Translations under genes and position numbers: made by a program
Shown here: piece after piece, positions 25,906 through 35,170 of the stretch
Numbering within the stretch: the stretch's first letter is position 1
Layout: each line of letters starts with the position of its first letter
The notes under the pieces: model-generated
What the model was told of the DNA's origin: nothing
The model's database searches: none
Seen by the model: only the letters and a program-made list of their open reading frames with translations
Source of the DNA: JAJPHU01 sp035553375
GTDB lineage: Bacteria > Planctomycetota > Planctomycetia > Gemmatales > Gemmataceae
DNA: 64,000 nucleotides
Assembly (NCBI GenBank): GCA_035553375.1
Contig: DATNCY010000276.1
Coordinates: 18,016-82,015 of the forward strand
Reading direction: 5' to 3'

Positions 25906-28392
25906 ATGCTGAAAAACTTCTGCCGAAATATCCTCGCTTGCTTCGGCCTCGCCGTATGTTTCGGTTCGACTTCGGCCGCTGACCTGAAGATCCTCCCCGC
26001 CGACGTGACGCTGACCGGACCGCACGCCAGTCAGCGGTTGCTCGTGCTGGCGGAGGAAAATGGCCAAGTCGTCGGCGAACGGACGCCGCAAGCGAAGTTC
26101 ATGTCCTCGCATCTCACCGTGGCGACCGTGGACGCGAGTGGCGTCGTGCGCGCGGTCGGCGATGGCGAAGCGACGATCACGGCCACGATGGACAGCAAGC
26201 CAGCGACTGTGAGAGTTACGGTTCGCAAGGCGAAGGAGCCGTTTACCTGGAGTTTCCGCAATCATGTCATCCCGCTGCTGACGCGAGCCGGTTGCAATTC
26301 CGGGGCGTGCCACGGCGCGCTCGCGGGCAAGGGCGGATTGAAACTATCACTGCGCGGCTACGATCCCGAGAGCGATTATTTCGTGTTGACGCGGCAAGCA
26401 TTGGGGCGGCGCGTTGATCGCAATGAACCCGCTCGCAGTCTGATGTTGCTCAAGCCGACGCAGGCGGTAGCGCACGGTGGCGGACAAAAGATCGAGCCTG
26501 GCTCGGCAGATTATCACGTTCTCGCCGATTGGATCGCCGCCGCCGCGCCGGGGCCACGCGCCGACGATCCGCGCATTCAGCGATTGGAAGTGATACCGGC
26601 CGCTGCTGTACTGAAGCCGAAGGACACACTGCAAGTCGTCGTTCGCGCCTGGTACTCCGACGGCCATTCGGAAGATGTCACCCGCTGGGCCAAGTTCAAC
26701 AGCAGCGAGGATCTCGTCGCCGCTGTCAATCCCGATGGCAAGGTCAGTGTGGCCGGTTACGGCGAAACGGCTATTACCGTGTGGTACTCGAACCGCGTCG
26801 CCGCCAGCCGCATCGCCTCGCCGTTGCCCAATGTCCTCGATCCAAAAGTGTTCACATCCGCACAAAAACATAATTTCATCGACGAATTGGTACTCAAGAA
26901 ATTGGCGAGCCTGCGCCTGCCGCCATCGCCGTTGTGTACCGATGCGGAGTTCATGCGCCGCGCTTATCTCGATACAGCGGGCATTCTGCCGAAGCCGGAC
27001 GAATTGCAAAAGTTTCTCGCCGATCAAGCGCCGAACAAGCGCGCGAAGTTGATCGATGCCTTGCTGGAACGGCCGGAATTCGTCGATTACTGGGCTTACA
27101 AGTGGTCGGATATGCTGCTCATCACCACGCGCCGTCTGCCGCAGCCTGCCGTGTGGTCGTTCTATCAGTTTGTCCGCCAGAGTGTGGCCGACAATAAACC
27201 GTGGGACCGCTTCACGCGCGATATTCTCACGGCCAGCGGCGGCAGTCTCGACAACGGCGCGGCCAACTATTTTGTCTTGCACAAGGATGTCACCGATCTG
27301 ACCGAATCAACCTCCGTGACGTTTATGGGCATGTCGATCACTTGCTGCCGCTGCCACAATCACCCGCTGGAAAAATGGACGCAGGATCAATACTGGAGCA
27401 TGGCCAATCTATTTTCGCGTGTGGCCCTCAAGAACGGCGAACGCGGCGGCGAGGTTAACGTGCAGGCGTTGCCGTCCGGCGATGTGCCGCACCTGCGCCG
27501 CGGCGTGCCGATGCCGCCAACGCCGCTCGATGGCAAGCCGTTGTCACTGGATAGCACCGCCGATCGCCGGGCCTATTTCGTCGATTGGCTGACGGCGGCG
27601 GACAATCCCTATTTCGCCAAGGCGCTCGTCAATCGTGTGTGGCGCAACTTCATGGGGCGCGGTCTCGTCGAAGCCGAGGACGATCTGCGCCAAACGAATC
27701 CGCCGACCAATCCCGAATTGCTCGATGCGCTGGCGAAAGATTTCATCGCCCACAAGTTCGATGTGAAGCAGTTGATGCGTACCATCATGAACTCGGCGAG
27801 TTATCAGCGCTCCTCGCAACCGCTGCCGGGCAATCGCAGCGACGATCGCTTTTATTCGCACTACCTCATTCGCCGTTTGTCGGCCGAGGTGATTCTCGAC
27901 ACCTATTCGCAGGTGACGGGGGTGCCGACGCCGTTCACACAGTTGAACTCGGCCGGCGGCGATTCCGTGAACAATTACAATGGTTATCCACTCGGCACGC
28001 GGGCGCTGCAACTGCCGGATTCGCTGGTGGCCTCGCGTTTCCTCGACGCCTTCGGCCGGCCGGAACGCGCGCAGACGTGTTCGTGCGAACGCCAGCAAGA
28101 TTCCAGCGTCGGCCAGGCGTTGCACCTCAATAACGGCAAGACGCTCAACGATAAAATCCGCGCCAAAAACTCGCGTCTGGAAACATGGTTGCGCGAGAAG
28201 GTCACGGATGAGGAAGCCGTGCGTCGTCTGTTCGTGCTGGCCCTGTGCCGCGAGCCGACGGCGACCGAACAGAAGAAGTTTCAAACGCTGCTCGCCGAGG
28301 CCGCCGCCGATACGAAGACGACGCGGCGCGAGGCGCTGGAAGATTTGTTCTGGTCGGTGCTGGCGTCGAAGGAATTTATGTTCAACCGTTGA
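25906..28392 (+). CDS. DUF1549/DUF1553 protein with Ig-like domain and cytochrome-like motifs
   Basis: 828 residues with the same plan as the protein at 3020-5488. A signal peptide (1-24) is followed by a Big2-like domain (28-107) with VDASGVVRAVGDGEATI. The CX4CH motif CNSGACH is at 130-136. DUF1549 runs from about 323 and includes a CXXCH at 480-484 (CCRCH) followed by NHPLEKW. DUF1553 runs from about 555 with NRVWRNFMGRGLVEAEDDLRQ. It ends SKEFMFNR, like the other copies. It sits 22 nt before the thioredoxin-like gene and probably belongs to the DUF1501 operon. Role unknown; redox function is inferred from the haem-like motifs. Confidence 0.93.
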   Translation: MLKNFCRNILACFGLAVCFGSTSAADLKILPADVTLTGPHASQRLLVLAEENGQVVGERTPQAKFMSSHLTVATVDASGVVRAVGDGEATITATMDSKPATVRVTVRKAKEPFTWSFRNHVIPLLTRAGCNSGACHGALAGKGGLKLSLRGYDPESDYFVLTRQALGRRVDRNEPARSLMLLKPTQAVAHGGGQKIEPGSADYHVLADWIAAAAPGPRADDPRIQRLEVIPAAAVLKPKDTLQVVVRAWYSDGHSEDVTRWAKFNSSEDLVAAVNPDGKVSVAGYGETAITVWYSNRVAASRIASPLPNVLDPKVFTSAQKHNFIDELVLKKLASLRLPPSPLCTDAEFMRRAYLDTAGILPKPDELQKFLADQAPNKRAKLIDALLERPEFVDYWAYKWSDMLLITTRRLPQPAVWSFYQFVRQSVADNKPWDRFTRDILTASGGSLDNGAANYFVLHKDVTDLTESTSVTFMGMSITCCRCHNHPLEKWTQDQYWSMANLFSRVALKNGERGGEVNVQALPSGDVPHLRRGVPMPPTPLDGKPLSLDSTADRRAYFVDWLTAADNPYFAKALVNRVWRNFMGRGLVEAEDDLRQTNPPTNPELLDALAKDFIAHKFDVKQLMRTIMNSASYQRSSQPLPGNRSDDRFYSHYLIRRLSAEVILDTYSQVTGVPTPFTQLNSAGGDSVNNYNGYPLGTRALQLPDSLVASRFLDAFGRPERAQTCSCERQQDSSVGQALHLNNGKTLNDKIRAKNSRLETWLREKVTDEEAVRRLFVLALCREPTATEQKKFQTLLAEAAADTKTTRREALEDLFWSVLASKEFMFNR

Positions 28393-28414
28393 GGTCAGCT
28401 GAGGACAAGTCGCC

Positions 28415-29677
28415 ATGAGAATCCGATGCGGGATCGTTGCCGTAATTCTCGGTATGGTGCCGGCTCTGGCGGCCCATGCCCAGGAGGTGACGAAGGTCGC
28501 CGGTCGGGTGGTGGATGCAAGCGGCAAGCCGGTTGCCGGGGCCGAGGTCGGAATCTGGTGGACCGCGCATGAGGCCGGGACGACGCCCTACCATGGTACG
28601 ATCACAAACGCGGAGGGGCGATTCACGCTTTCCATCACCTTCAACGGCCGTAAGGAGGGGTTGATAGCGCTGGATAGGGATCGCAAGACGGGCGGACTCC
28701 TTGTGCTGGACGAAAAAATTGCCGGCAAGCCCGTGGAGATCAAACTCGTTCCTCTCGTCGGCGTCAAGGGCCGGTTCTTCTGTGAGGAACTCGGCAAACG
28801 GCCGTCCAACATCGGCGTCCATATCTTCAGCCGTTCGGTTTCCATCTTCCGGTCGCCCACCGCCGACGGTTCCTTTTTGTTCCATCTTCCGCCCGGCGAC
28901 TACCGACTGACTACCTCTGCCCGCGACTTTCAGCGGACGGAAAAGACATTTACCCTTAACGCCGATATGCCGGACGTGGATCTCAAGACCTTAAATGTGC
29001 CCGCGTCCATCCTCGGCAAACACATTGGCAAGGTGCCGCCGGCATGGCATGTCACCGACGCTCGCGGCGTCGAGAAGACGGTTCAGCTTGCCGACTTCAA
29101 GGGCAAGTGGGTGCTGCTCGAATTTTGGGCTGACTGGTGCGGACCGTGCGTGGCCGGCAGTTTGCCGAAATTGATGGACCTGTATGAAGTCCACAAAAAG
29201 GATCGCGATAAGTTTGAAATACTCACCTTTTACATTTCCTCGGTGAAAGATTTCGCGGACCTGGACAAGAAACTCGAACGGCTGCGCGCAAAGTATTGGA
29301 GAGGCCGGCATTTGCCATTCCCGATCCTGCTCGACGCTACCGGGCAAACCGCCAAGAACTTCGGCATCGAATCCTTGCCGACCACGTTGCTCATTGATCC
29401 TAAGGGGAAATTGGTCGGTCGAGTTGAGGAAATGCAACTGGAAGCGCAACTAGAAGAGAAGTTGCCGCCGCTGCCCATCCCACTGCGGGTCGCTCGGGGA
29501 CTGGATCGAATGGTGGTCGTTTCCCTGGATGACTTTACGCTGGAGCAGACGGCTGGCTTTCGCCGCGCAGCGCTCTGCATCTCATCCTGGAGGCGAATGG
29601 TCTGGCTTTTGAGCAGGATGACAAGGGTTTGGTGGTTCGCGGCCGAAAGCCTGGCCCAGCACCAGCCGAGCGATTGA
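28415..29677 (+). CDS. TlpA-like thioredoxin protein, frameshifted before its STN domain
   Basis: As it stands, 420 residues. A signal peptide (1-22) is followed by a carboxypeptidase-regulatory-like domain (27-110) and a TlpA/AhpC-type thioredoxin domain with WCGPC at 241-245 and the cis-proline region SLPTTLLIDPKGKLVG. Such proteins reduce or isomerise disulfides in the periplasm, often during cytochrome c maturation, which fits the cytochrome-rich neighbourhood. From about residue 380 the sequence loses family character (GFRRAALCISSWRRM). The expected continuation appears in another frame, so the last 40 residues here are probably out of frame. The intended gene runs to 29991. Confidence 0.85.
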   Translation: MRIRCGIVAVILGMVPALAAHAQEVTKVAGRVVDASGKPVAGAEVGIWWTAHEAGTTPYHGTITNAEGRFTLSITFNGRKEGLIALDRDRKTGGLLVLDEKIAGKPVEIKLVPLVGVKGRFFCEELGKRPSNIGVHIFSRSVSIFRSPTADGSFLFHLPPGDYRLTTSARDFQRTEKTFTLNADMPDVDLKTLNVPASILGKHIGKVPPAWHVTDARGVEKTVQLADFKGKWVLLEFWADWCGPCVAGSLPKLMDLYEVHKKDRDKFEILTFYISSVKDFADLDKKLERLRAKYWRGRHLPFPILLDATGQTAKNFGIESLPTTLLIDPKGKLVGRVEEMQLEAQLEEKLPPLPIPLRVARGLDRMVVVSLDDFTLEQTAGFRRAALCISSWRRMVWLLSRMTRVWWFAAESLAQHQPSD

Positions 29678-29991
29678 CGGAAACGCAGCGCGCCGCCGCC
29701 CGGAGGATCGAAAAAAGACTCAACATGAAGATCAATTTCGAGTTCAAGGACAAGCCTTTGTCCGAGGTGGCGCAGTTTCTCCACCATCTGATGTTGGAGA
29801 GTTTCATACTCGATCCCGTCGCTCGCAAAGCCGGTTTGATCGACCCGAAGATTCCGTTGACTGCTTCGGTAAAGCAAGTCCCGCTGGGTGAGGCGTTACA
29901 GAAACTTCTCGATCCGATTGGGATGACCTACACCATTCGGGATGAGGTGGTCGTCCTGACCATGAAACCGAAGGCGAAGCCGGGGAAGTGA
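29533..29991 (+). pseudogene. Out-of-frame 3' part of the thioredoxin/STN protein
   Basis: This frame is open from 29533 to 29991. From about 29560 it reads ALHLILEANGLAFEQDDKGL, then EKRLNMKINFEFKDKPLSEV and LGEALQKLLDPIGMTYTIRD. These are STN-like (secretin/TonB N-terminal) repeats that fit directly after LDDFTLEQT in the upstream frame. Moving between the frames requires the equivalent of one missing base, or a -1 ribosomal slip, at about 29545-29565. No canonical slippery heptamer is obvious there. I favour a single-base deletion or sequencing error; one intact protein of about 525 residues is likely intended. Confidence 0.75.
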
Positions 29992-30013
29992 TCCCATTTC
30001 AAAGTCGCTGGCA

Positions 30014-32473
30014 TCAGCCTCCCACCCTGGGCATCCATGCCAGACCGAAATGCGTCACGCGCACGTCCGCCTTGCGCGGCTTGACCTGGATGCTCGTGTG
30101 TTCCTCGCCGACGCGCTTCCATTTCTCGTGAATTTCCGCTTGCTTGGCCTGATAGTCGGCCTTCAGTTTGCGTTCCTTCTCTTCCTGCCGCGTCGCGGGC
30201 GGTCCCTCATCCTTCTGCGAAGGGAGAACGGCGGAGAACAGCCAACCGAGGAAGGAGTTGCCGGATTGGTCCGCACCGTGCGCGTCTTCCGGCACAGCCA
30301 TGCCCATCGCCTCGAAGCGGGGAGTGAATTTGGCCTTCTGCATCGCCAGTGCCTGCGCCGCTTCCTCTGCCGCCGCCTGACGACAACGCGCTTGAAATGC
30401 TTCCAGTGTCTCACCTGGTTCGCTCACCAATTCCAGTTCGCGATTCTGGAACAATGACAGTTTTTTCGTGCTGTAAAGATACTCACCGAAGGCTTTTTCC
30501 AGTCCCTTGAACTTCCGCCCCGTATCGAGCGAATCCGGCACGCCGTCCCAGTGAGCGCCGGGTAAAGGCGTCGTCGCCAACGATTCGCCCACTGGCTCGG
30601 CGTGGTCCCAGTCGAGCGGATGGCCGGAAGCGGCCGGCTGTGCCAGCAGGCGGATCGTTTCCGTGTGTTCCCTGCCCTTGCGCTTATCAACGATAAAAGC
30701 GATCTCACCAATCCCCAGAATGCGTGCCTGATACATCACCGCACCGCCTGCGGTTGGACGTGCCGCCGGCAAGTAAAATTGCGTCACATCCGGCGGCAGC
30801 ACCGGTGGCCGCGAGCTGGCATCCATTGAGGTGGCGGAGGAAACGGGCGAAGCACGGCGAAGCTTTTCGCGATATTCTTTGTCCTGCTTACGGAACTGAG
30901 CGTTGGCCCAGGGCGGTTGGCCGCAGTGGGGACAGCGATCGCCGACATCGGGGCCGAGTTCTTGATGGCAATGCGTGCAGAGCGGGATGGCCATTGGCGC
31001 AGCCGACTCGTTTTTGCGCTTCACCGGTTCCATCAGCCGTGCTACCTGATCCTTAGTCATGGGGCCGCGCAGAAACGACAACGCCCAGCGACTTTGAAAC
31101 AGGACGGGGGCCGAGCGATGGATGTCGTGCAAAAGGAAGACCCGGCTGCCCAGCGACGAGATGACCGTCTCCAGATAGGAGCGATCCGTCAGCGTGCCCT
31201 GCTCGGCGGCCACGGTTTCCAAGCCTTCGAGCAGACGCATCTTGTCGCGCTCGGTTTGCAATTTGCCGACGAACCACGTACCGGCGTTGGACAGCGCCTT
31301 GTAATCGAGATCGACCGGATTTTGCGTGGCCAACAGCACGCCGACACCGAACGCCCGCGCCTGTTTGAACAGCGTCAACAGCGGTGCCTTGCTCGGCGGA
31401 TTGGCCGGATGCGGCGGCATGTAGCCGAATACCTCGTCGAAATACAACAACGCCCGCAGGTTGCTAGTCCCCGATTGCCGGCGCGTCCAACTCAGCATTT
31501 CTTCGAGCAGCAACGTCGTGAAAAACATGCGTTGCGTGTCGTCCAGGTGCGCGATGTAGAAAATCAACTGCTGCGGTTTGCCGGAACGATAGAGCATGCT
31601 GGCGAGGTCGAGCGATTCGCCGGTCGTCCATGTCGAAAAACTCGGTGCGGCCAGCACATTGTTCAAGGTCGAGGCAAACTTGAGCCGTTCCTTGGCGGGG
31701 AAGAATGTTTCCAGGTTATAGGCACCGACGGTGCGAATGGGCGGATTTTGAATCTGCAAGATCAAGCCCGGCAAATCGAGATCCTTGCCCGCCGTCCAGA
31801 AGTGCAGAAGGAGTTGCGCAATCAGGATATGTTCACGCGATTGTACGGGATCGCTGGCGATGCCGGTAAGACCCAGCAAGGCGGTGGCCGTGGCGTCGAT
31901 CTTCTGCGTCAGCACTTCGCGCGGCATTTTCTTGCTGTCTTTGGGGGCCGAGAAGGTGCCGAGGATGGACAATGGGATACCGGCTTCGCTGCCGGGCGTG
32001 TAGATGCGCCAGTCCGACGACGCCTTGAGACGGGCAATCCGCTCCGGCGTTTGCGCCGTCTCCGTCAAGCCCTGCCGCCAGCGCGCGGCAATCTGCTCCG
32101 CATACGCTTGCACCGACAACCCCTTCTGCTGGGCGTCTTCCTCGTTGACCCACTCGGCGAACTTACGCGGATCGAGGTCCGGGAACTGCAACAGCAGGTT
32201 GGTCAGATCGCCCTTGGGATCGATGATGACGCACGGAATGCCGTCGATGGCCGCTTCTTCGAGCAGGCTAATGCACAGGCCGGTCTTGCCCGAGCCGGTC
32301 ATGCCGACGACGACGCCGTGCGTTGTCAGATCGCGCGCGTCATACATGACGTGCTTGTCGGGCAAGATGGTGCGTGTGTGCAGATCGTACTCGCGGCCCA
32401 GGTAGAAGCAGGCCGGTTGTTCGATGTCGAACGGTGCGGGCATTGCGGGAGTGATCGGAGGATTGTCGGCCAC
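30014..32473 (-). CDS. HerA/VirB4-like P-loop ATPase with zinc ribbon
   Basis: 819 residues starting at a GTG at 32473, with GGAG 9 nt upstream. The P-loop GMTGSGKTG is at 57-65, followed by CVIIDPKGDLTNLLL. Walker B is LLYFDEVFGY near residue 350 and a sensor-like segment is GVLLATQNPVDLDYK. This is the HerA/DUF87 class of hexameric DNA or protein pumps. A zinc ribbon follows near residue 500 (CTHCHQELGPD, then DRCPHCGQP). The last 250 residues contain charged coiled-coil stretches. No NurA nuclease is adjacent. It is convergent with the thioredoxin/STN gene and divergent from the Gfo/Idh/MocA gene. A DNA-translocase role is inferred. Confidence 0.85.
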   Translation of the reverse strand: MADNPPITPAMPAPFDIEQPACFYLGREYDLHTRTILPDKHVMYDARDLTTHGVVVGMTGSGKTGLCISLLEEAAIDGIPCVIIDPKGDLTNLLLQFPDLDPRKFAEWVNEEDAQQKGLSVQAYAEQIAARWRQGLTETAQTPERIARLKASSDWRIYTPGSEAGIPLSILGTFSAPKDSKKMPREVLTQKIDATATALLGLTGIASDPVQSREHILIAQLLLHFWTAGKDLDLPGLILQIQNPPIRTVGAYNLETFFPAKERLKFASTLNNVLAAPSFSTWTTGESLDLASMLYRSGKPQQLIFYIAHLDDTQRMFFTTLLLEEMLSWTRRQSGTSNLRALLYFDEVFGYMPPHPANPPSKAPLLTLFKQARAFGVGVLLATQNPVDLDYKALSNAGTWFVGKLQTERDKMRLLEGLETVAAEQGTLTDRSYLETVISSLGSRVFLLHDIHRSAPVLFQSRWALSFLRGPMTKDQVARLMEPVKRKNESAAPMAIPLCTHCHQELGPDVGDRCPHCGQPPWANAQFRKQDKEYREKLRRASPVSSATSMDASSRPPVLPPDVTQFYLPAARPTAGGAVMYQARILGIGEIAFIVDKRKGREHTETIRLLAQPAASGHPLDWDHAEPVGESLATTPLPGAHWDGVPDSLDTGRKFKGLEKAFGEYLYSTKKLSLFQNRELELVSEPGETLEAFQARCRQAAAEEAAQALAMQKAKFTPRFEAMGMAVPEDAHGADQSGNSFLGWLFSAVLPSQKDEGPPATRQEEKERKLKADYQAKQAEIHEKWKRVGEEHTSIQVKPRKADVRVTHFGLAWMPRVGG

Positions 32474-32711
32474 GGGCTTGGTCTCCAGTGCGTGGGTTTA
32501 GCTCGTGCGGTATTATGCGAGACAGGCGCGGAGTTGCCAAGGTCCGAAAGACCCTAGGCCGGGGAACTTGTTTTAACCGGATGAAAATCGCGCATCTTTT
32601 CCAAGGAAGTTATTGCAACCGGCCGAACGCCTCTTTAGACTGACTTTGGCCAAACCATCGCCTTCCGCACGGTACGACTTCGGATATTTCCACAACAAGG
32701 GGAGTACATTC

Positions 32712-34067
32712 ATGAGCCGACGAAGTAATCGTCGCCAGTTCATCCAGCAGACCGGCCTAGCCGGTATCGGGTTCTGGGTGGCGGGCGGAATCACGCTGGG
32801 CGCGAGCAAGTCGCCCAATGAAAAATTGAACATCGCCGGTATCGGCGTGGGCGGCAAGGGATCGAGCGACATCGACCAGGCCGGCAATCACGGCAATGTC
32901 GTCGCCATTTGCGATATCGATGACAACACCCTGAACGGCAAGGCCAAGCGGTTCCCGCAAGCGAAGAAGTACAACGATTTCCGCAAGATGCTCGATGAGA
33001 TGGGCAAATCGATCGACGCCGTGACAGTCAGCACACCCGACCACACGCACGCGGCGGCGGCGATGATGGCCATTAAGATGGGCAAGCACGTTTACTGTCA
33101 GAAGCCGTTGACGCATACGGTGCGAGAGGCCCGCGCCTTGCGCGAAGGGGCGAAGAAGTATAAGGTTTGCACGCAGATGGGCAATCAAGGCTCCGCTGAG
33201 AACGGACTGCGTGAGGCCGTCGAGGTCGTGCAGGCAGGCGGCATCGGGCCGGTGACGGAGGTTCACGTCTGGACCAATCGCCCGATTTGGCCGCAAGCGC
33301 CGAAACTCACCAAACGCCCCGATCCCAAACCGGTGCCGCCGAACGTCCACTGGGATGAGTGGCTTGGGCCGGCTCCCGAGCGTCCGTATGCGTCGGGCTA
33401 TCACCCCTTCGCTTGGCGTGGCTTCTGGGATTTCGGCACGGGTGCCCTTGGCGACATGGCCTGTCACACGGCGAACATGGCCTTCCGCGCGCTGAAACTC
33501 GGCTATCCGACCAGTGTTTCTGCTGAGAATGGCCCCATCAACTCGGAGACTTATCCGGGTTGGGCGACGATCACCTTCCAGTTCCCCGCGCGCGGGGAAG
33601 GCATGCCGCCGGTCAAGTTTGTTTGGTATGAAGGCCATCACGATGGCAAGAAAAACCTGCCCCCCAAGGAATTGCTTCACGGCGAAAATCCGCCAGGCAG
33701 CGGTTCATTGCTCGTCGGAGCCAAGGGCGTCCTGTACTCGCCGGATGATTATGGCGCACGCTATCTCTTGTTGCCGAAGAAGAACTTCGAGGGTTTCAAG
33801 AAACCGGAGCGAACCCTGCCGCGTAACGGCAAGGGCGACGACGGCATGAAGGCGGAATGGGTCCGAGCGATCATGGAAAACAAGCCGGAGATCGCTTACT
33901 CGAACTTCGATTTCGCCGGGATGTTGACCGAGACGATCTTGCTGGGCAACGTCGCCATGCGCGCCGGCAAGAAGCTCGAATGGGACGGCGAGAACATGAA
34001 GTTCACGAATTATCCGCAAGCGGATAAGTTGCTCCACTTCGAGTATCGTAAGGGCTGGACGCTGTAA
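32712..34067 (+). CDS. Gfo/Idh/MocA oxidoreductase, Tat-exported
   Basis: 451 residues from the ATG at 32712 with GGGGAG upstream. A Tat signal (RRSNRRQFIQQTGLAGIGFW) is followed by the NAD(P)-binding Rossmann motif NIAGIGVGGKG and the family signature VYCQKPLTHTVREA, in which the usual EKP is QKP as in many planctomycete members. The C-terminal sheet domain contains WRGFWDFGTGALGDMACH. This family oxidises or reduces sugars and related compounds; the periplasmic subset often acts on glycans. The substrate is not predictable. It is followed by a terminator-like hairpin. Confidence 0.92.
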   Translation: MSRRSNRRQFIQQTGLAGIGFWVAGGITLGASKSPNEKLNIAGIGVGGKGSSDIDQAGNHGNVVAICDIDDNTLNGKAKRFPQAKKYNDFRKMLDEMGKSIDAVTVSTPDHTHAAAAMMAIKMGKHVYCQKPLTHTVREARALREGAKKYKVCTQMGNQGSAENGLREAVEVVQAGGIGPVTEVHVWTNRPIWPQAPKLTKRPDPKPVPPNVHWDEWLGPAPERPYASGYHPFAWRGFWDFGTGALGDMACHTANMAFRALKLGYPTSVSAENGPINSETYPGWATITFQFPARGEGMPPVKFVWYEGHHDGKKNLPPKELLHGENPPGSGSLLVGAKGVLYSPDDYGARYLLLPKKNFEGFKKPERTLPRNGKGDDGMKAEWVRAIMENKPEIAYSNFDFAGMLTETILLGNVAMRAGKKLEWDGENMKFTNYPQADKLLHFEYRKGWTL

Positions 34068-34082
34068 GCGCTTACCACCGTC

Positions 34083-34136
34083 AAGCCGCTTGCGGCTTAG
34101 CGTTCTCCGCGCTAAGCCGCAAGCGGCTTCTTTTAT
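34083..34136 (+). terminator. Bidirectional terminator-like hairpin
   Basis: A perfect 20-bp stem (34083-34102 with 34110-34129, 7-nt loop, arm AAGCCGCTTGCGGCTTAGCG) is followed by CTTTTATTT. It lies between the convergent Gfo/Idh/MocA gene and prmC. The same CCGCTTGCGGCTTAGCG sequence recurs in degenerate form near 41586-41620, so it is also a dispersed repeat. Confidence 0.8.
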
Positions 34137-35011
34137 TTCACGCTACGCCAGCGCGCCATCAGCACGCGCGGATGCCCCGAACCATCGTGAATTGTTTTCG
34201 CCAATTCATAGCCTTTATGTCCGTTAATTCGTTCGCGTGCTGGTTCTTCCTGCGGCGAACCAATTTCGATGAGCAAATAGCCATCCGGTTTCAGATGCGT
34301 CTGTGCGCCGGCGATAAGGCGATCGAAGACGGCGAAGCCGTCTGCGCCACCGTCCAGCGCCAGATGAGGCTCGTAATCGCGCACGCCGGGAGCCAGTTTG
34401 CCAATCTCATCGTGCGGAATGTACGGCGGATTGCTCAGGATGAAATCGAACCGTTCGCTGCCGGGAAGGGAAGCGAACAAATCTCCCTGCAAGAAGCGAA
34501 CGCGCTCGGCGACGCGATGGCGGGCCGCATTCGCGGATGCCACGCTCAAGGCATCGGGGCTGATGTCCACGGCCGTTACCTGCGCTGTTTTGTGCTGGCG
34601 GGCGACGGCCACCGCGAGGCAGCCGGAGCCGGTGCCGATGTCGAGAATCGCCGGTTCCGCCATTGGTTTCGCCAAACGCAGACATTCATCGACGACGCAT
34701 TCGGTATCCGGCCGCGGAATCAGCACCGCGCGTGTGACTTCAAATTCCAGCGAAAAGAACTCCTTGCGGCCAACCAGATACGCTACCGGACAGCCCTCAA
34801 TGCGTTGACGGATCAATTCGCGGAACTTCCCCCTCTCGCGCTCGGGTGCTTCTTCCGTGTGGCGGGCGTACAGATCGATGCGTTTGCAGCCCAGTGCATG
34901 AGCCAACAATACCTCAGTATCGAGACGCGGCGACTCCGATCCCTTTTGCTCCAGGTACTTCGTCGTCCAATCGAGCAAACGGCCAATCGTCCAGGGCTGC
35001 TCCGCACTCAC
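34133..35011 (-). CDS. prmC: PrmC, release factor glutamine N5-methyltransferase
   Basis: 292 residues, the normal length. The N-terminal helical domain is followed by RPDTE (100-104), SAM motif I DIGTGSG (124-130) and the catalytic NPPY (194-197) that holds the target glutamine. PrmC methylates the Gln of the GGQ motif in release factors. The substrate gene prfA is directly upstream on the same strand, separated by a 159-nt gap filled by an inverted repeat. No unusual residue is seen. Confidence 0.96.
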   Translation of the reverse strand: MSAEQPWTIGRLLDWTTKYLEQKGSESPRLDTEVLLAHALGCKRIDLYARHTEEAPERERGKFRELIRQRIEGCPVAYLVGRKEFFSLEFEVTRAVLIPRPDTECVVDECLRLAKPMAEPAILDIGTGSGCLAVAVARQHKTAQVTAVDISPDALSVASANAARHRVAERVRFLQGDLFASLPGSERFDFILSNPPYIPHDEIGKLAPGVRDYEPHLALDGGADGFAVFDRLIAGAQTHLKPDGYLLIEIGSPQEEPARERINGHKGYELAKTIHDGSGHPRVLMARWRSVK

Positions 35012-35029
35012 GGCTCTATCCTTTCAATC

Positions 35030-35162
35030 CTTTCACCACGGAAAACACGGAAAACACGGAAAAAATACAAAAATGCTTCATTATCGAGAATAAAGCCGGA
35101 TTTCCTCGCGAGAGCATCTCTTTTGTATTTTTTCGTGTTTTCCGTGCTTTCCGTGGTGAAAG
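35030..35162. repeat. Inverted repeat filling the prfA-prmC gap
   Basis: Arms of about 42-43 bp (35030-35072 and 35121-35162) built from CACGGAAAA units pair with one mismatch and one single-base gap, around a 48-nt loop. It occupies nearly all of the sequence between the prfA stop and the prmC start. It is similar in layout, though not in sequence, to the elements at 5404-5546 and 7811-7987. Confidence 0.85.
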
Positions 35163-35170
35163 TATTTGTG

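Noticed and set aside
28415..29991. Two separate genes, a thioredoxin and a small STN protein
   Set aside because: The second frame lacks a convincing start or RBS (only a TTG at 29629) and the STN similarity begins before it, directly continuing the first frame, so a frameshift explains it better.
30917..32557. 546-residue open frame on plus, antisense to the HerA-like gene
   Set aside because: Composition is that of an antisense shadow (rich in Arg, Gln and Ala) without recognisable domains; the minus-strand product has Walker motifs.
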